A DNA stretch of 64,000 nt from Akebia trifoliata (GCA_017979445.1 CM030718.1:27399021-27463020); one strand, 5' to 3'. Positions 11,294 through 23,480 are shown, numbered from the stretch's first letter. Numbers and translations: made by a program. The notes: a model not told the origin generated them from the sequence alone.

Positions 11294-12072
11294 CCTGAAA
11301 ACAGCTAACACATAAGTATTGTAATCCCTAAAAAACTACAACGGAGGATATCAAAGCTTCTGATCTCACATTTTATAGGAATCAAATTAAAACAATTCAG
11401 TATATAATAAAAGGAATTTTTTTTTCCCAATTTCACATTTTCCATCAAGAAAAACTACAAATCAAATTTACAGATTTACAAATCTCTCTCCCTCCATTTG
11501 AATGCTATAGAAACTAAGGATGAGTACCAATTACTTCTTTTTTTGGCCTCTAATGTTATTCGAGGCAAACATGAGGTTCTCATCAATAAATCCCAAAAAA
11601 AAAAAAAAAAAACTAGAAACCGAAACACAGTTATTGATCGAGCTCTCTCTCTCAATAGCAGTGACTGCCGAATTTGGCGTCAAAATAGAATTTTGAGAAT
11701 CATAAACCATAGATTTCCTGTGAAGCACACGTTTTGCCGAACACTAAACACTTTTAACCTAATTGGCCGAAATTCATCTCGATCAAACTCTCTTTGAACA
11801 GCAATAACAACGAAATATTGCATCAAAACCAAAATTGAAGTTGCATAAACCTTAAAATACCCGTAAAGCATAAAATTTACTGAAATAATTTTAATGAACT
11901 TGTAGCGGCATATACCCTAAAATACCCGTGAAGAATAAAATTTACTAAAACAAACTGTTAAAACCCTAATTTTAATGAACTTGTAGTAGCATAAACATTT
12001 ATTCCATTTTCAATCAACTAGGAGAAACGAAACTCTAGGTTTGGCGAATCAAATTCAACGAGAAAACTTACA
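11294..12072 (-). other. Probable 5' leader intron of the small coiled-coil gene
   Basis: On the minus strand a donor GATCT|GTAAGTTTTC (GT at 12071-12070) and an acceptor TTTTCAG|GTTATG (AG at 11296-11295) frame an A/T-rich stretch just 5' of the start codon at 11270. The intron would run complement(11295-12071). A telo-box-like AAAACCCTAA occurs on the plus strand near 11960. cDNA is not available here, so this is inferred from splice-site sequence only. Confidence 0.5.
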
Positions 12073-12813
12073 GATCGAAGCTCGATACGACCAGCATCAC
12101 AACAAATGACTGGACTTCCACTATCTGCGCTCAATCTGGATCAAATTTCTTTCTTCATCACTGAAACAATTCGATTCTCTGTAGCAAATTTGTCTCCTTT
12201 TCTGTTCCAATTTCTGTCTCGAAATGGGGTTTTCGGCTCGACGCACAATTAGTTTCGTACTCGCAGACTTTCATGCTCGTTAATTAGAACTTCTATTGCC
12301 ACACTAACTTTTACTTAGAGCACACAAGATGTATATTAAGTTAAGCTGGCATCGTGGAGATCTTTCAAACCCCATACTTAAAACACCAACTGAGATCTTC
12401 TCTCTCTCTCTTTCTAGCCCGAACCCTAGGTATTTAGCCCCCAAGCCCAATTTTATTTTATTAATTCTTGAATTTGGATCGAATCGGATAGATTTTGGAT
12501 TGGACAAAGTCTTAAGCGGATCAGATTAGGTTAAAGGATATATTAATCCGATCGGATCAAATATGGATGATAGAGTAATAATTTCGAATCGATAGCGGTT
12601 CAATACTCATTTGGTACTGAATTGACCCATTGCCAGCCCTAATATTAACGTATAATATGAATTGGTGTGCTTTTAATAAAAGTTGGTATGATAATAGAAT
12701 CTCTTTGATTAATTTCTTGGGACAATGACTGTGAAGGACTTTTTATTGAGAAGATGTGTCAAATAGTCCTTTACTAAATAATATGAGTCATTTAAGTCCC
12801 ACTTAACAAATGG

Positions 12814-12956
12814 TCTTGTTAACACGTGCCCTTGGGAACAAGCACCTGAGGGTATCTTTGGTCACAAAAAATATTTTTTGAGAAGAGTTTTGATATAAAA
12901 ATCAAATCCCAAGATGTATTTAATGAACTAAGGGCACACACTAACATAATCTGAAA
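12814..12956. mobile_element. MITE-like element (GTTAACACGTGCCCT family), copy 1
   Basis: It begins CTTGTTAACACGTGCCCTTGG and ends AACTAAGGGCACACACTAAC, an imperfect inverted repeat. It shares AAATCCCAAGATGTATTTAATG-like interior sequence with copies at 40298-40447 and 45139-45285. Confidence 0.7.
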
Positions 12957-13775
12957 TACCCTTTTAATAACTTTGCAAAATGGTTTGAGCAAAACAAATA
13001 TACAATATCAAATAAATACTTGACTAATTTAGTTGTTTGTTAATATTTATGTGAAAAATAAAAAATATTTTTATTATTTATTAAATGTTATTCATAAATT
13101 CAACATAATTTTTTTTGACTCATTTAAGTCGACTTGCTAATTTTTGAATTGATTCAATTCGATGAACATTTAAGTCAAAATTTTAAATTATATTTTAATT
13201 AATAAAAATTATTTATATATTTGAATAAATCTAACATATATAAATCAAATTAGTTTGATGATGATGACCATACTCATCTCTACCGTCATCTTTCTTGTGG
13301 TCATCATCCATGTGTATTAAAGATTACTAGTTTTGAGAAGAGAAAACACAGATTTTTCTTTTCATTGTTCTATAAGAGATTACCATAGTTAAAGGACTTG
13401 TCATTCATTTTAAAACATAAGAGTACTTCAAATATTCTCACATAAACATGTTACTTTAAACTTTAAAAATCGTTGAAAGGGTAATTATGGTAGTTTCACT
13501 TCAAAATTCCTTTCTAGACTAATATTTGATAAAAAATAGTCCATAATTTCTAGAAAAGGCTTTTGGTACATATTTAAAAAAATTAGGTCTTTGTGATCAT
13601 TGTCCCCAATTTCTTGTCTAAAAGATTGGATGGGCCCCTTTGTTGATTGTGGTTTTTTATAAGACACAACATTGATTTGCAAGAAAGTCCACTTCGATAA
13701 CAAAATAGATTTGATTTGGTTTGGTTTGGATCACATCCGATTGATATAAAACTCATTTAAACAAAATATAAGGTT

Positions 13776-14350
13776 AAGGGTGTCAATAGGTACCCAATTA
13801 CCTGATGTACTCGAAATTGATTAGTTGATTTTGGGTCTACTAATATGGACTTGATCATTTTTATATCCACTTCTGGGTAGCCATCTTAAGGACCCAATAA
13901 GAATTAGGTCTCCTTTGAGTACTTGACGAGTATCTGATGGGTACCCAAATAGTAAATTTATTATATTATAGTAAAATTAATAACCTAATTAAATACTTAT
14001 GAAAGATGTCTCATTCATTTTCATATTTTTATACAATTTCAATGACAAATAAATGATTCATACTATGATTTTATTTTCAAAAGTTTGATTTACTTTAAGA
14101 ATTTTTTATTGATCTTAACCTTCAACCGAGGACTGATAAATTATTACATTTTATAAATAATTGTCTATTTTATTGAATTTTTTTTATTGTCATTAAAAAA
14201 AAAAACATAACCCAACGGTTAGGTATCAAGTATTTGTTGTGTCGGTTATGATTCCAAGGATCCATAATCAAAATCGAAATTGAGATTTTATTTAGGGTTC
14301 GATTCTAGGTTTATGTGGACCAACCGAGAATCCTCCCATTGACACCCCTA
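13776..14350. mobile_element. Inverted-repeat element with GGGTGTCAAT ends
   Basis: The left end is AAGGGTGTCAATAGG and the right end is CCCATTGACACCCCTA, the reverse complement apart from a few bases. The interior (about 545 bp) is A/T-rich without coding potential. This terminal sequence is frequent in plant MITEs and non-autonomous DNA transposons. No clean target duplication was found. Confidence 0.65.
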
Positions 14351-14584
14351 TAATAATAAGGTATATAATTTACATACTCCTTATCGGATCGGGACATTAT
14401 TGATCCAGAACCGATCCCCTATGTTATGAGATCGGATCCTTATACTTATAGAATCCAAAAATCCTCGATCCAGATCCAAAGGTATCGGATCAAAATAGAA
14501 CGGATCGGATTTAAATTTTGTTCCGATCCACTGACAACGCTTCGCAGGGGCGCTCTCCATGCGCACCTCTACGCATCTCGATTG

Positions 14585-14668
14585 AGAGAGAGAGAGAGAG
14601 ACGATGGGCAACTCTCAGTCATCTTCAATTGATCCACGCTTTGCTTCTGCGAGCAGGTAATCAACTAG

Positions 14669-14718
<50 letters not shown>
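14585..14718. repeat. GA tract in the leader and CT tract in intron 1 of the TLDc gene
   Basis: A (GA)8-like tract lies at about 14585-14600, immediately before the start codon. A 46-bp (TC)n tract lies at 14673-14718, 16 bp after the first splice donor. The two are complementary and bracket the 53-bp first coding exon. Confidence 0.85.
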
Positions 14719-14721
<3 letters not shown>

Positions 14722-17700
14722 ATCTCTCTTAATTTCGTTTATTTTCAGAGCTTTTACACAGAAGGGGCTTGAAGATCTAAAGTCTATTTTCGTCTCTCTC
14801 GCTAATCAATCGCAGAGCAACTCACAATACATCTCTCCCTATGTTTTTCAGGTTAAATTCTTCTCTCCCTCACTAATCCCCATAATCCCAATCTCTTTAA
14901 CAAAACCCTAATTTCCTCAATTTTTGGTTCAATAAGTCAAATTTTGATTCAATTTATGTGTTTATGTGTGCAGTGTGCGTGCTCTTTCGATCTATTGATC
15001 TCTGATATTGCATTTTTGGTGTATTTTTAGGCGTATTTTGGGATTCCAGGTCAGCTCAGTCAGAGGATGTTTGATTTGGTTACGCAGAAGCGGTGTGACC
15101 AAAAACTCACCTTTGAGGACCTCGTGATTGCTAAAGTATGCTATATAGTACTAAAATGTTGATTTACAGTTGTTTTAATCTTTTTTTTCCAATGCAATGT
15201 TTTTAAATTATGGATTAAATTGTTCTTTCGCAGTTTTTTGTTGTCATTATTTTAAATTAATTAGCTTATAATCAAGCTGTGAAGTTGGTCGACGTGCATT
15301 GCCCTCATGGAATGCCTAATGTTTCATTCATTATTGAGTGTTTGTTTGGGCAATAGTGATAAAATTGGATTATAATTGATCAAATCTCATATGGAATGGT
15401 TGGAAAGGCAAGATTTGGTTCCTGATTTTGAGTCGAACATAGGGTAATGTTTCGTATAGTTAGGTTGTGGTGTGGTTGATTGATTGATATTTTTAATAAG
15501 ACTTGATAAATTGTGCGTTTGTAAATGTATATAAGACTTAATAGCTTTATGAGGTGCCAATTGCAACATGTTCGTCAAATGTAATTTCTTGGTTGATAAA
15601 TAAATTGTTCCTGTTTACAGCTGCTAAGTTTTATAAGCATTTATGCACATATGCGTAGTTAGTTTCCATATTTTGTTTATTTTATAATGGTTAGCTTTTT
15701 TATCTAATATATTTTCAAAATATACAACCTATTTTCTTCAATTTCTATTGTGTAGGGAATCTATGAGAAAGGATCGCGAGACGAAATTGAGGAGTTCATT
15801 TATCAATTATTGGATGTAAATGGAGATGGCATCGTGGGAAGGTACAATCATAATCTCCGACCATCTCTAAATTTATTATTATACTAGAGTTTTGGGGGTA
15901 AAAGAGGAAAGATAGTAAAGTTAAGAGGTATATTATTGAAATATGGGAAGGGGGTGGGGGTAAAAGAGGAAAGATAGTGAAATTGGAGGGATATTGAACG
16001 GAGGGAGGAGACTAAAGACAATAAAGTTGAAGGGGATGAAGAGAAAAGACAATAAAGTGGGATAGTGTGGATCTCACTCCATTGTTGTTGAATGGATGTT
16101 TATACCCCCCCACACACACAAACAAGGATATATATATGTATATCATTTTTGACGAATGATCCTCTCTTGCTATTTGTAGATAAAATTTCTCTAGATTCAA
16201 GTGTAAGGATAATTGAATGTCTTTGCTTATTAATATTTCATTTTGAGTTTCTTTATTCTTATCCTTGGAAATTGAGCCTAGCTACACAACATTACTAAAG
16301 GCTACAATTCCATGGCCAATCATAATTGCATAGAACATCCACTTAAGCGTTATATCATGCATTTTTTAGACATTAAATTTCCTTCATATAGTTTTAGTAT
16401 ATTATATTTATAATCAGTTTTTTATTAGTATAATTTTAGTGATATTTATTTTTTATCGATTAAGTTTGGTGATGCTCTAAGTTGAGGTTGAGTCAAAATT
16501 GGAAAATAGTTAGCAGCAACTTAGATAGTAATTGAAGCCGAAGATTGGTATAGCCATTCCAAAACCAGTGTAAAAAGATTAACAAATTTGTGCCCAGAAA
16601 GGAAAAGGAACAGATTTGCATTGACATTTTATCGTTTTAAGTGTTTTCTCTTTCTGGATATGTATGTGAACCATAAATGATTCCACAATTTCATAAGAGT
16701 TCAAAAAAAAATTTAAGTTTAAATGTAAAGGTTTTATCTGAAATTCAACGTGCTTTCTATCTTCATTTTGTTTTGTATGTGTATTAGTATGATGAGTCTG
16801 TAAAATTACTTATCAGGTCCGATCTGGAAGCTGTTTTAACTGCAATCCTCGATGACATTTTTACCCCAAAAAATGTTGGACCTGGGTTGAGTTCTCATGA
16901 GGACATCATTGGCATATTTGTTAATGCCGCAACATTTTCAAAGAAAGTTGAAGGATGTGATGAATATAGTATGTCTTTTGAGGATTTTAAAACTTGGTGT
17001 AGCCTTCTTCCCTCTGTCAGGAGGTTTCTTGGAAGCTTGTTGATGCCCCCTGATCCAGGTGTTCTACTTTTCTCATTCAGTTTGGTACAGTTTTTGTACA
17101 TTTTTTTTTTGTCTGAATGTATTTACAATATCATCTAAATTAAGGTTGAGTTTAGATGATTTGGTTTAAGATCATATTCAATGTTACTTTTTGGACTTAA
17201 TTATACAATTATTTCAATGAATGTTGAATTTGTGCTAATCTGCTTCATTTGTTTTCTCTAGCATCCATTTGATGTTTTGGAAACTTTTTATGCTAAAAGA
17301 TACAACATTTTTGTATCTGTCTCTTAATAAAATACTAATTTTGTGTAGGGAGACCAGGTTCTCAAGTTCCTTGTCTGCTGCATTCGGAAAATATAGATTC
17401 TAATTTTCTTATATTGAGGAGAGAATATGCTTGGCATATAGGAGGAGCTCTTTCTCAACATGAACTAGAGGAATGGAAGCTTTTGTACCATAGTGCTGTA
17501 AATGGCCAAAGTTTTAACACATTCTTGGGCAATGTATCGTGAGTACCTATAATTTTGGTTGTTGTCGCATTTAAATTAATTTCTTTTTTCGGTTCCGTAG
17601 ATAGCCAATGAACTTAATGACTACTTCTGTTGAACTAGTATGGAACAATGTTTAATATGTTCTGCCTAGTAGGAACTTGTTATTACATTAATGTTTTGTC

Positions 17701-20319
17701 ATCCATTTTTTTTGTAAGAAAGTGGTTCCAAATTTTGGACGTGAGATAATGTACTTGTCACCCATCTTTGATGAAGGGCAATTTTAGTCAGAAACATTTA
17801 GACACTAGAAACTTGTTATAATATATTAGACATATACACTTGTGACTCAAATTTTGTAGCTAAATTTTCTCTATTTTCATTTTAGCTTCTTGGTTGCCGC
17901 ATCTTTATGTTTTTGAGTTCAAGTAGGAGCCAAATGAATAACTGTTAAATTTGGACCACAGAATTGGAGAAGGCCCAACTGTGCTGATTATCAAGGATAA
18001 AGAAGGTTGCATATATGGAGGTTATGCATCTCAGCCTTGGGAGAAGCATAGTGATTTCTACGGGGATATGAAGTCTTTTCTTTTTCAACTATATCCACAG
18101 CCATCTATATTCCGACCCACTGGAGCAAACAGTAATTTGCAATGGGTAAACTTCTAGTCCTTATAATGATTTGGTAATGTAGTTACTTGTTACTCTTTCT
18201 AGGTAAGTTTCTACTCGTTATATTGATTTGATGATGGAGTTACTCTTTCTAATGCTTGGTCTGTGTCTTCCACTGCACGTTAGCCCTCTTCTTGTGTCTT
18301 AGGCGTGCCATATCTTGTATTTATCCATATGCAATCTCATAGGCAAACAAGTTTCATAGGGCTAGGTTGATGTTTTTGTTTATCAAAAGAAACACAGAGA
18401 TGCGGTATCTTATTGGTAGGAACTCAACTTCCAAGTGAGCAATTGGTAGCCAAAGTTTGACCAAACTAGTTTTTATTTAGCTACCAACAAAAAGTACATT
18501 ATAAGCACTGTCATAAAATTCTCCAAATTAATGGTTGGCCGATTAAATTGGTGAATTAATCATGGAATATGATAAATTTTTACCCTTCATCTCCAAAATT
18601 TTAGGCCCCGTGTGGATACAGGAGCCATAAGTACTTAGAACATAAAAGTATTTTCATAAGTACTTTTTGAAGTACTGTATGGAGTAGGTGGATAACTATT
18701 GTGTGTTTGAATGCAGGTTCTGAAAAGTACTGTCAAAAGTACTTTTGATAGAGTTTTATGTCTGTAAATTATTTTGGATTCTGTTAAAATGATCAAAATG
18801 CCCTTATAAGTATCAGTTACTATTTTTAACATTATAACTCAACAAATTATTTTTCAAAAGAAATAAAAGTTATTGTTTTTATCTCTAAAAACTAATATAA
18901 ACACCCAACAATTATAAACAAATAGAAGATATTGTGAGCAAATATATACAACCACTAAAAATATGAAGAAGCTTTTACCACATCAACGGATAGTAAATTT
19001 GTGTGTAATTGTTCATATCAATCTTGCAATAAGAAAATTTCAACCATGGTTGGAATGCTCATGGATAAATCATTGAGTAAACAATTGGGGGAGATAGAAA
19101 TCCAAATTCAAATACTACACTAAAAGGCTACTACCACAGCAATGTATAATAATAAAATATTATTTAATTGCATTTTTGAAGATATGCTTGTAATTTTCAA
19201 AATTGATGAGGGCATACTTATCTCAAATGCTACACCAAAAAGCTATCATCACATCAATGGATAGTAATATAGTATTACTGCAATTGCATTTTTGAAGGTA
19301 TGCTTGTAATTTTCAAAATTTATGAGGGGTATACTTGTCCCAAATGTTACACCAAAAGACTACCACCATATCAATGGATAGTAATATAATATTATTCCAA
19401 TTGCCTTTTTGAGGGTAGGTTTGTAATTTTCAAAATTTATGAGGGGCATATTTGTCCCAATCCTGTCATTTTGATAATATTTTGTGGCTCCTCGTAAGAG
19501 TAGTTTAGAGAAGTAGCACCATTGGTACTCCGTGAAAAAATATTAAAATGACTCCACAGTAAAGTAGTTCTTTCCAGGAGTTATTTATTCAAACACCTTT
19601 AAAGTGCTTCTGACTCCTCGCAAAAGTCAGAAGTACTTAGAAAAGTCAATCCACACGGGCCTTTAGTTTTTTCAACATTTAAACATCAAGAAGAAGTAGG
19701 GTTTAGAGAGAAGTTGAAGATGATAGCTTTTAGTAAGAAATCCCAAAAAATATTTTGTATAATCTTTGAAATTTTGCCAGACTTTTTTACGGAACGTTTC
19801 TGTATTAATTGAATCCGAACTTTGTTACCGTGATTATAAGTACTTGGATCCTTATTTTGGAAAGGAATCCCACCCTTGGAGTACATTATAACAATTCGTC
19901 TGTCCTTATCTATGTGCATGTTAATATTTGGCCACCCGCATTAATGCATATGTAAATATTATATCTATCAACAATAACAATAGTTTGATATATTAATTAG
20001 CATGTATTGGCAGTGTGCGGTGAATTTCAGTTCAGAGAGCATCCCTAATGGTCTTGGTTTCGGAGGAAAAGCGAATCACTTTGGTCTGTTCCTGTCGGCA
20101 AACTTTGATCAAGGGCACACATTCACCTGCAGCACCTATGGCAACCCATGTCTTTCCAAGGTTAACCGAATAACTCCAGAAGTAATAGAATGTTGGGGAG
20201 TTGTGCCGAAAGTTGGACAACATGGAAAGGCTGATGCTGTCCAAGGTACTGTGTTGGAAAGGTTTAAGGAGGACCGTCACATGCTTAACATGGTGGGTCT
20301 CGCAAATTCTAGTGAGTGA
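14604..20319 (+). CDS. EF-hand and TLDc-domain protein (422 aa, 8 exons)
   Basis: Exons are 14604-14656, 14749-14851, 15031-15135, 15756-15841, 16817-17058, 17349-17538, 17962-18145 and 20014-20319. All introns are GT-AG and the phases add up to 422 residues plus TGA. The N-terminus MGNSQSSS fits an N-myristoylation signal (Gly2, Ser6), so membrane attachment is likely. One canonical EF-hand loop spans residues 107-118 (D107, N109, D111, G112, V114, D118), followed by a helical region. Residues about 200-415 are a TLDc domain, with LLYHSAVNGQSFNTFL, the YGGYASQPW motif and, near the C-terminus, GFGGKANHFGLFLSANFDQG. TLDc proteins are linked to oxidative-stress protection and V-ATPase interaction in animals; the plant role is little known. 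Calcium binding is inferred from the loop. Intron 7 (1,868 bp) carries a transposon-like insertion. Confidence 0.92.
15880..16110. repeat. Degraded GA-rich dispersed repeat in intron 4 of the TLDc gene
   Basis: The block GGGGTAAAAGAGGAAAGATAG appears twice (about 15896 and 15957). The right end reads CCATTGTTGTTGAATGGATG. Similar words occur at 4440-4915, suggesting two old copies of one element. Confidence 0.45.
18601..19665. mobile_element. 1.06-kb inverted-repeat element in intron 7 of the TLDc gene, with internal tandem repeats
   Basis: The left end TTAGGCCCCGTGTGGAT pairs with the right end ATCCACACGGGCC-TTTA. AAGTACTT words are repeated just inside both ends. The middle contains about three tandem copies of a ~117-bp unit (about 19111-19228, 19229-19345, 19346-19463), each with TACACCAAAA, ATCAATGGATAGTAATATA and TTGTAATTTTCAAAAT. 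No transposase frame is present, so it would be non-autonomous. A short A/T target duplication is possible but not clear. Confidence 0.75.
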
Positions 20320-21315
20320 ATTGGGTGAGCATTCGCTCAAATAGTCGATCTAATCATCTTGTGCTGGTGGTATATCATCAGAAGAATAATTTCCCGACAA
20401 CCATTGAAACATTTCTATGCAAAGTGCGTACCCAAATATGTTCTATGTATGTAAATTAAAATTTACGGAAATACAAGTTATGAAATTTGCCCGCCCATTT
20501 CTTTGATTTTTTGGGTAGTAATTATTGAAAATGTATTTTAATTTTTACATTGCTTACACCAGATTTTTCTTTTTATTTATTTTTATATATCTATTAGTCT
20601 TCATTCCATAAAATTCTGATGATTCTAGTATTTGATAATGTGGAACATGGTGTCCAACTTGTTTGAAAATGGTGTTTTGTCCAAGTCGTTTTCCTGTCTT
20701 GATGCAATGCAGGTTCCATATGCTTCCACAGAAATGTACATCATGAGATTTTGGGTTGGATTAGTTGATGTGATGATAATGTCTTGTGTGTGTTTTATCA
20801 TTGCTTGCTTTTCTTTTGTGCAGCTGGTTGATTATAGGGTTATAAAATCAAACCCAGTGACAGTCATGGTTTCAAAACTCGTCTGAGACCGCCCGAGTCT
20901 CTGCACGAGACGGACAGACAAGTCAATTTTTTTGGACGAGATATTAAACCCCGCATTATCGGAAAACTTGTCCTAGACGAGACACGAAACCGAGTTTCAA
21001 AACCATGAGTGACACAACTTACTTCAATTTGAACCCATATCATAAGGTTATCCAAGACATGCCAAGATAAAAACTTTTTCCTCCAAAATCAAATTCTCGA
21101 AAATCTTCAATTTCTTCTACAATTTGACATAATTATTAAATTAAAACTTCATAAAAAATAAAAATAAAAACTAATAATTTGATCATCTACACGTTCAAAT
21201 TGATCAAAATCTCCATATTAAAACCAAAATAACATAAACCCAAAATTCAAAACCAGATCAACAAAATTCCAACCACTACTAACCCATTAAAATAAAAAAC
21301 CTTAGCTTTCGCGTC
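20320..21315. other. Convergent intergenic region with one MITE
   Basis: This holds the 3' flanks of the TLDc gene (plus) and of eS17 (minus). Apart from the inverted-repeat element at 20863-21007 nothing specific is seen. Confidence 0.5.
20863..21007. mobile_element. MITE (CATGGTTTCAAAACTCG family), copy 1
   Basis: The ends are TCATGGTTTCAAAACTCG and GAGTTTCAAAACCATG, nearly perfect inverted repeats. The interior has GAGAC/GTCTC words in both orientations. It is flanked by the 7-bp direct repeat AGTGACA at 20856-20862 and 21008-21014. Related copies are at 25864-26242 and 47817-48048. Confidence 0.8.
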
Positions 21316-21741
21316 TCAGTATCTCCTTCCAGGCGCACCACCTCTACCAAAAGCAGGGGCAGGAGCGAGAGTGGGTTCAGCTTGCTTCACGACTCCAGGA
21401 AGGTCAGCAATGCCAAGCGCCGCAAGCATGTCGATGGTCTCCTTATCTACTTCAATGAGATCCGTTTTAATGGCTGATTCATCAGGAACAAAGTCCATCC
21501 GACGCTCCCGCTCCTCTTCTTGGAGTTTCAGAGAGATCCCACGAACTGGACCTTTTTGGATCCGTTTCATGAGATGGGTGGAGAACCCAGCAATCTTGTT
21601 TCGGAGTCGCTTTGAAGGGATGATCGCAACTTCTTCCAACATTTTCTTGTTTGTGTGGAAATCTAAGGTCATACGTGAGTAGTACCTCTCGATTACCTGT
21701 CGAGAGGATTTTTTCACAGTTTTCGTGCGCACTCGGCCCAT
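21316..21741 (-). CDS. RPS17: 40S ribosomal protein S17 (eS17)
   Basis: A single uninterrupted frame of 141 residues runs from ATG at 21741 to TGA at 21318-21316. The N-terminus [20 protein letters not shown], the [20 protein letters not shown] block, the [20 protein letters not shown] block and the acidic middle are the hallmarks of eukaryotic eS17, a structural protein of the small cytosolic ribosomal subunit. The length is typical of plant copies. The C-terminal tail ([14 protein letters not shown]) is the variable plant-type extension. The coding region has no intron. It is transcribed towards the convergent TLDc gene. Nothing suggests a pseudogene: the frame is intact and GC-richer than its surroundings. 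A retrocopy cannot be excluded, but no poly-A tail or target duplication is evident. Confidence 0.97.
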   Translation of the reverse strand: MGRVRTKTVKKSSRQVIERYYSRMTLDFHTNKKMLEEVAIIPSKRLRNKIAGFSTHLMKRIQKGPVRGISLKLQEEERERRMDFVPDESAIKTDLIEVDKETIDMLAALGIADLPGVVKQAEPTLAPAPAFGRGGAPGRRY

Positions 21742-22023
21742 GTTAGCAGTTCTTCTGAAACAGAGAGTTAGGGAGTCCTTGTTTTTTCTTCTTCGATTGA
21801 TGTCAGCAGTTCTTCTGAAACTTTTTCCTCTTGTTCGATCGAGATAAGAGAGTCTATACGATTGTGTTTAACTTACGCGCGTTTAATGCAAAAGACGAAA
21901 ACACCCTCCTGTTATCCTGTATTACCCGATGTTCGATTGCAATTCGACTTCAATACTACTTCCTTACTACCTGGCATAGTTTTTTTTTTTTTTTTCCTTC
22001 TTTCATTATAAAAATAAGGATTT

Positions 22024-22399
22024 AGGGTATGTTTGTTACGCATTTTTTCGATGGTGTTTTGGGCTTTGAGTCAAAAAAACACATTTGTTGGTAACGACTT
22101 CTACGACAATAACTTTTGTGAAAAATCCTAAATAGTGTTTTTGAGAAGCTTTGCTGGGGTTACTATTGCGTGATAACTATTATGAGAAGCCAACAACAAA
22201 AAACAAGATTCTAATGAACCCTCATTCTTTTAAACTCTTGATCAAATAATAGAATCAATTTGACCTCTTTCCTTTACTTTTTCATCAGTTTCTATAACAA
22301 ACAAGATTTTCCTAGATATAATTTCTCAAACTCTGAACTTCTACTTTTCCTAAGCACAGAATCCTAAAGTAAAAGTTGAAATTTATAATAAACAAGACT
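22024..22399. mobile_element. MITE-like repeat (GTTTGTTAC family), copy 2
   Basis: It starts AGGGTATGTTTGTTACGCA and is collinear with 5410-5782 (shared AATCAATTTGACCTCT, CCTAGA, AGAATCCTAAAG). The right end AAATTTATAATAAACAAGAC is a decayed inverted copy of the left end. Confidence 0.7.
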
Positions 22400-23369
22400 T
22401 TAAATTTTTTGTCCTTTGAAGAGACATTTTACTTTAGGTTAAGATCTTATGAAAATAATATTCTAAAAACATTTGCTATATCACATTATGAGGGAATAAG
22501 AGGGGGGAGGGGGAATTAACTAGGGGTGTTAAAGAGCACCTTAACCTGAATTGAATTGAAACCTAAAATCTTTTTTCTAGATCCTCTTAATTGGAACCAA
22601 TTAGAGTCGTGTCTCTTGGAATAAATCAAAATTCGATAGGAATCGAGAAGTGAAATCGTTTAAGACCACAATTTTTTAGGGTTTCAATTCCATTCGCTCC
22701 TCTCAGGGTCCTCTTAAAATGTGCTGAAAAATGAATATAAACGTGCGCACTTACGCTTTGGCATGCAACTCTGCTTCTTGCTTCGTAAAGCTCAATTAAT
22801 AACCTGAAGCGTTGCAACTCCCGCCTACACTTGTTGCTCCGCTTGTTGCTTTTCAACGCATGCTCCTACACCACTCGCTGTTTACTAAATGAGCCTTCAT
22901 TACCCGCCCGGTCCCTATCTAAAATCTTAAGTAAAGCTCAGTCAAATCAAGTTTAGCCCAACCTCGAACGATAGGAATGGAACCCTAACCAATCCATTGA
23001 TACCCTACCCCCTAACCAATCCATCCAGTTGATCAAGTTAGACTTTAGAGAAATTCACGAGGAGGGCATTTCTGTAAATTAATTAATCTCTAGTAGAAGA
23101 AAATGTCAAAGGGCATATCATTGGATTTGAAAACCAATGGTGTATCTATAATTTTGTGCAAAACCTAACTCGAAATAGGACTTCGTTGTCGTACACTCAA
23201 GAAAGCTCTCAGTCAATCTCCTTCGTTGATACACACCATCATCACCATCAGATGGTAGTATGCTTCCCTTCGACACCTTCAAGGCTAGCGATGACCATCA
23301 CTTTCTCCATCACAGGCGTTTCTGTCTTCGATTACGGTGCACATCTATCGTACCAAAACATCAGCCCCT

Positions 23370-23480
23370 AAAAAAGTCCTACATGCAACTGGTTGAGTCA
23401 TGGGTCAACTGAACCCTGGAGGGTGGTCTCAAGGAATTCATTGCTTTGTGGGATTTTGTTCACTTGACCTACCTTTCTTA
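23370..23480 (-). mobile_element. Degenerate SINE, relative of 9158-9309
   Basis: It shares AAGTCCTACATGCAAC, CCCTGGAGGGTGG, AATTCATTGCTT and CACTTGACCTA in the same order as the full-length SINE at 9158-9309. It lacks the half with the A tail and the target duplication, and has a short insertion after ATGCAACTGG. Confidence 0.75.

Larger units (their letters stand above)
12260..14580. other. Intergenic, MITE-rich DNA between divergent genes
   Basis: No gene is seen. The stretch contains two recognisable inverted-repeat elements (12814-12956 and 13776-14350). It also has GGATCGGAT-rich segments near 12475-12620 and 14385-14530, where ATCGGATC words recur in both orientations and look like a further decayed repeat. 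The promoters of the small coiled-coil gene (leftward) and the TLDc gene (rightward) must lie near its two ends. Confidence 0.5.

Noticed and set aside
22985..23345. Possible gene near the ACACACCATCATCACCATCAG motif
   Set aside because: The frame is short, has no splice partners and runs into the degenerate SINE at 23370.
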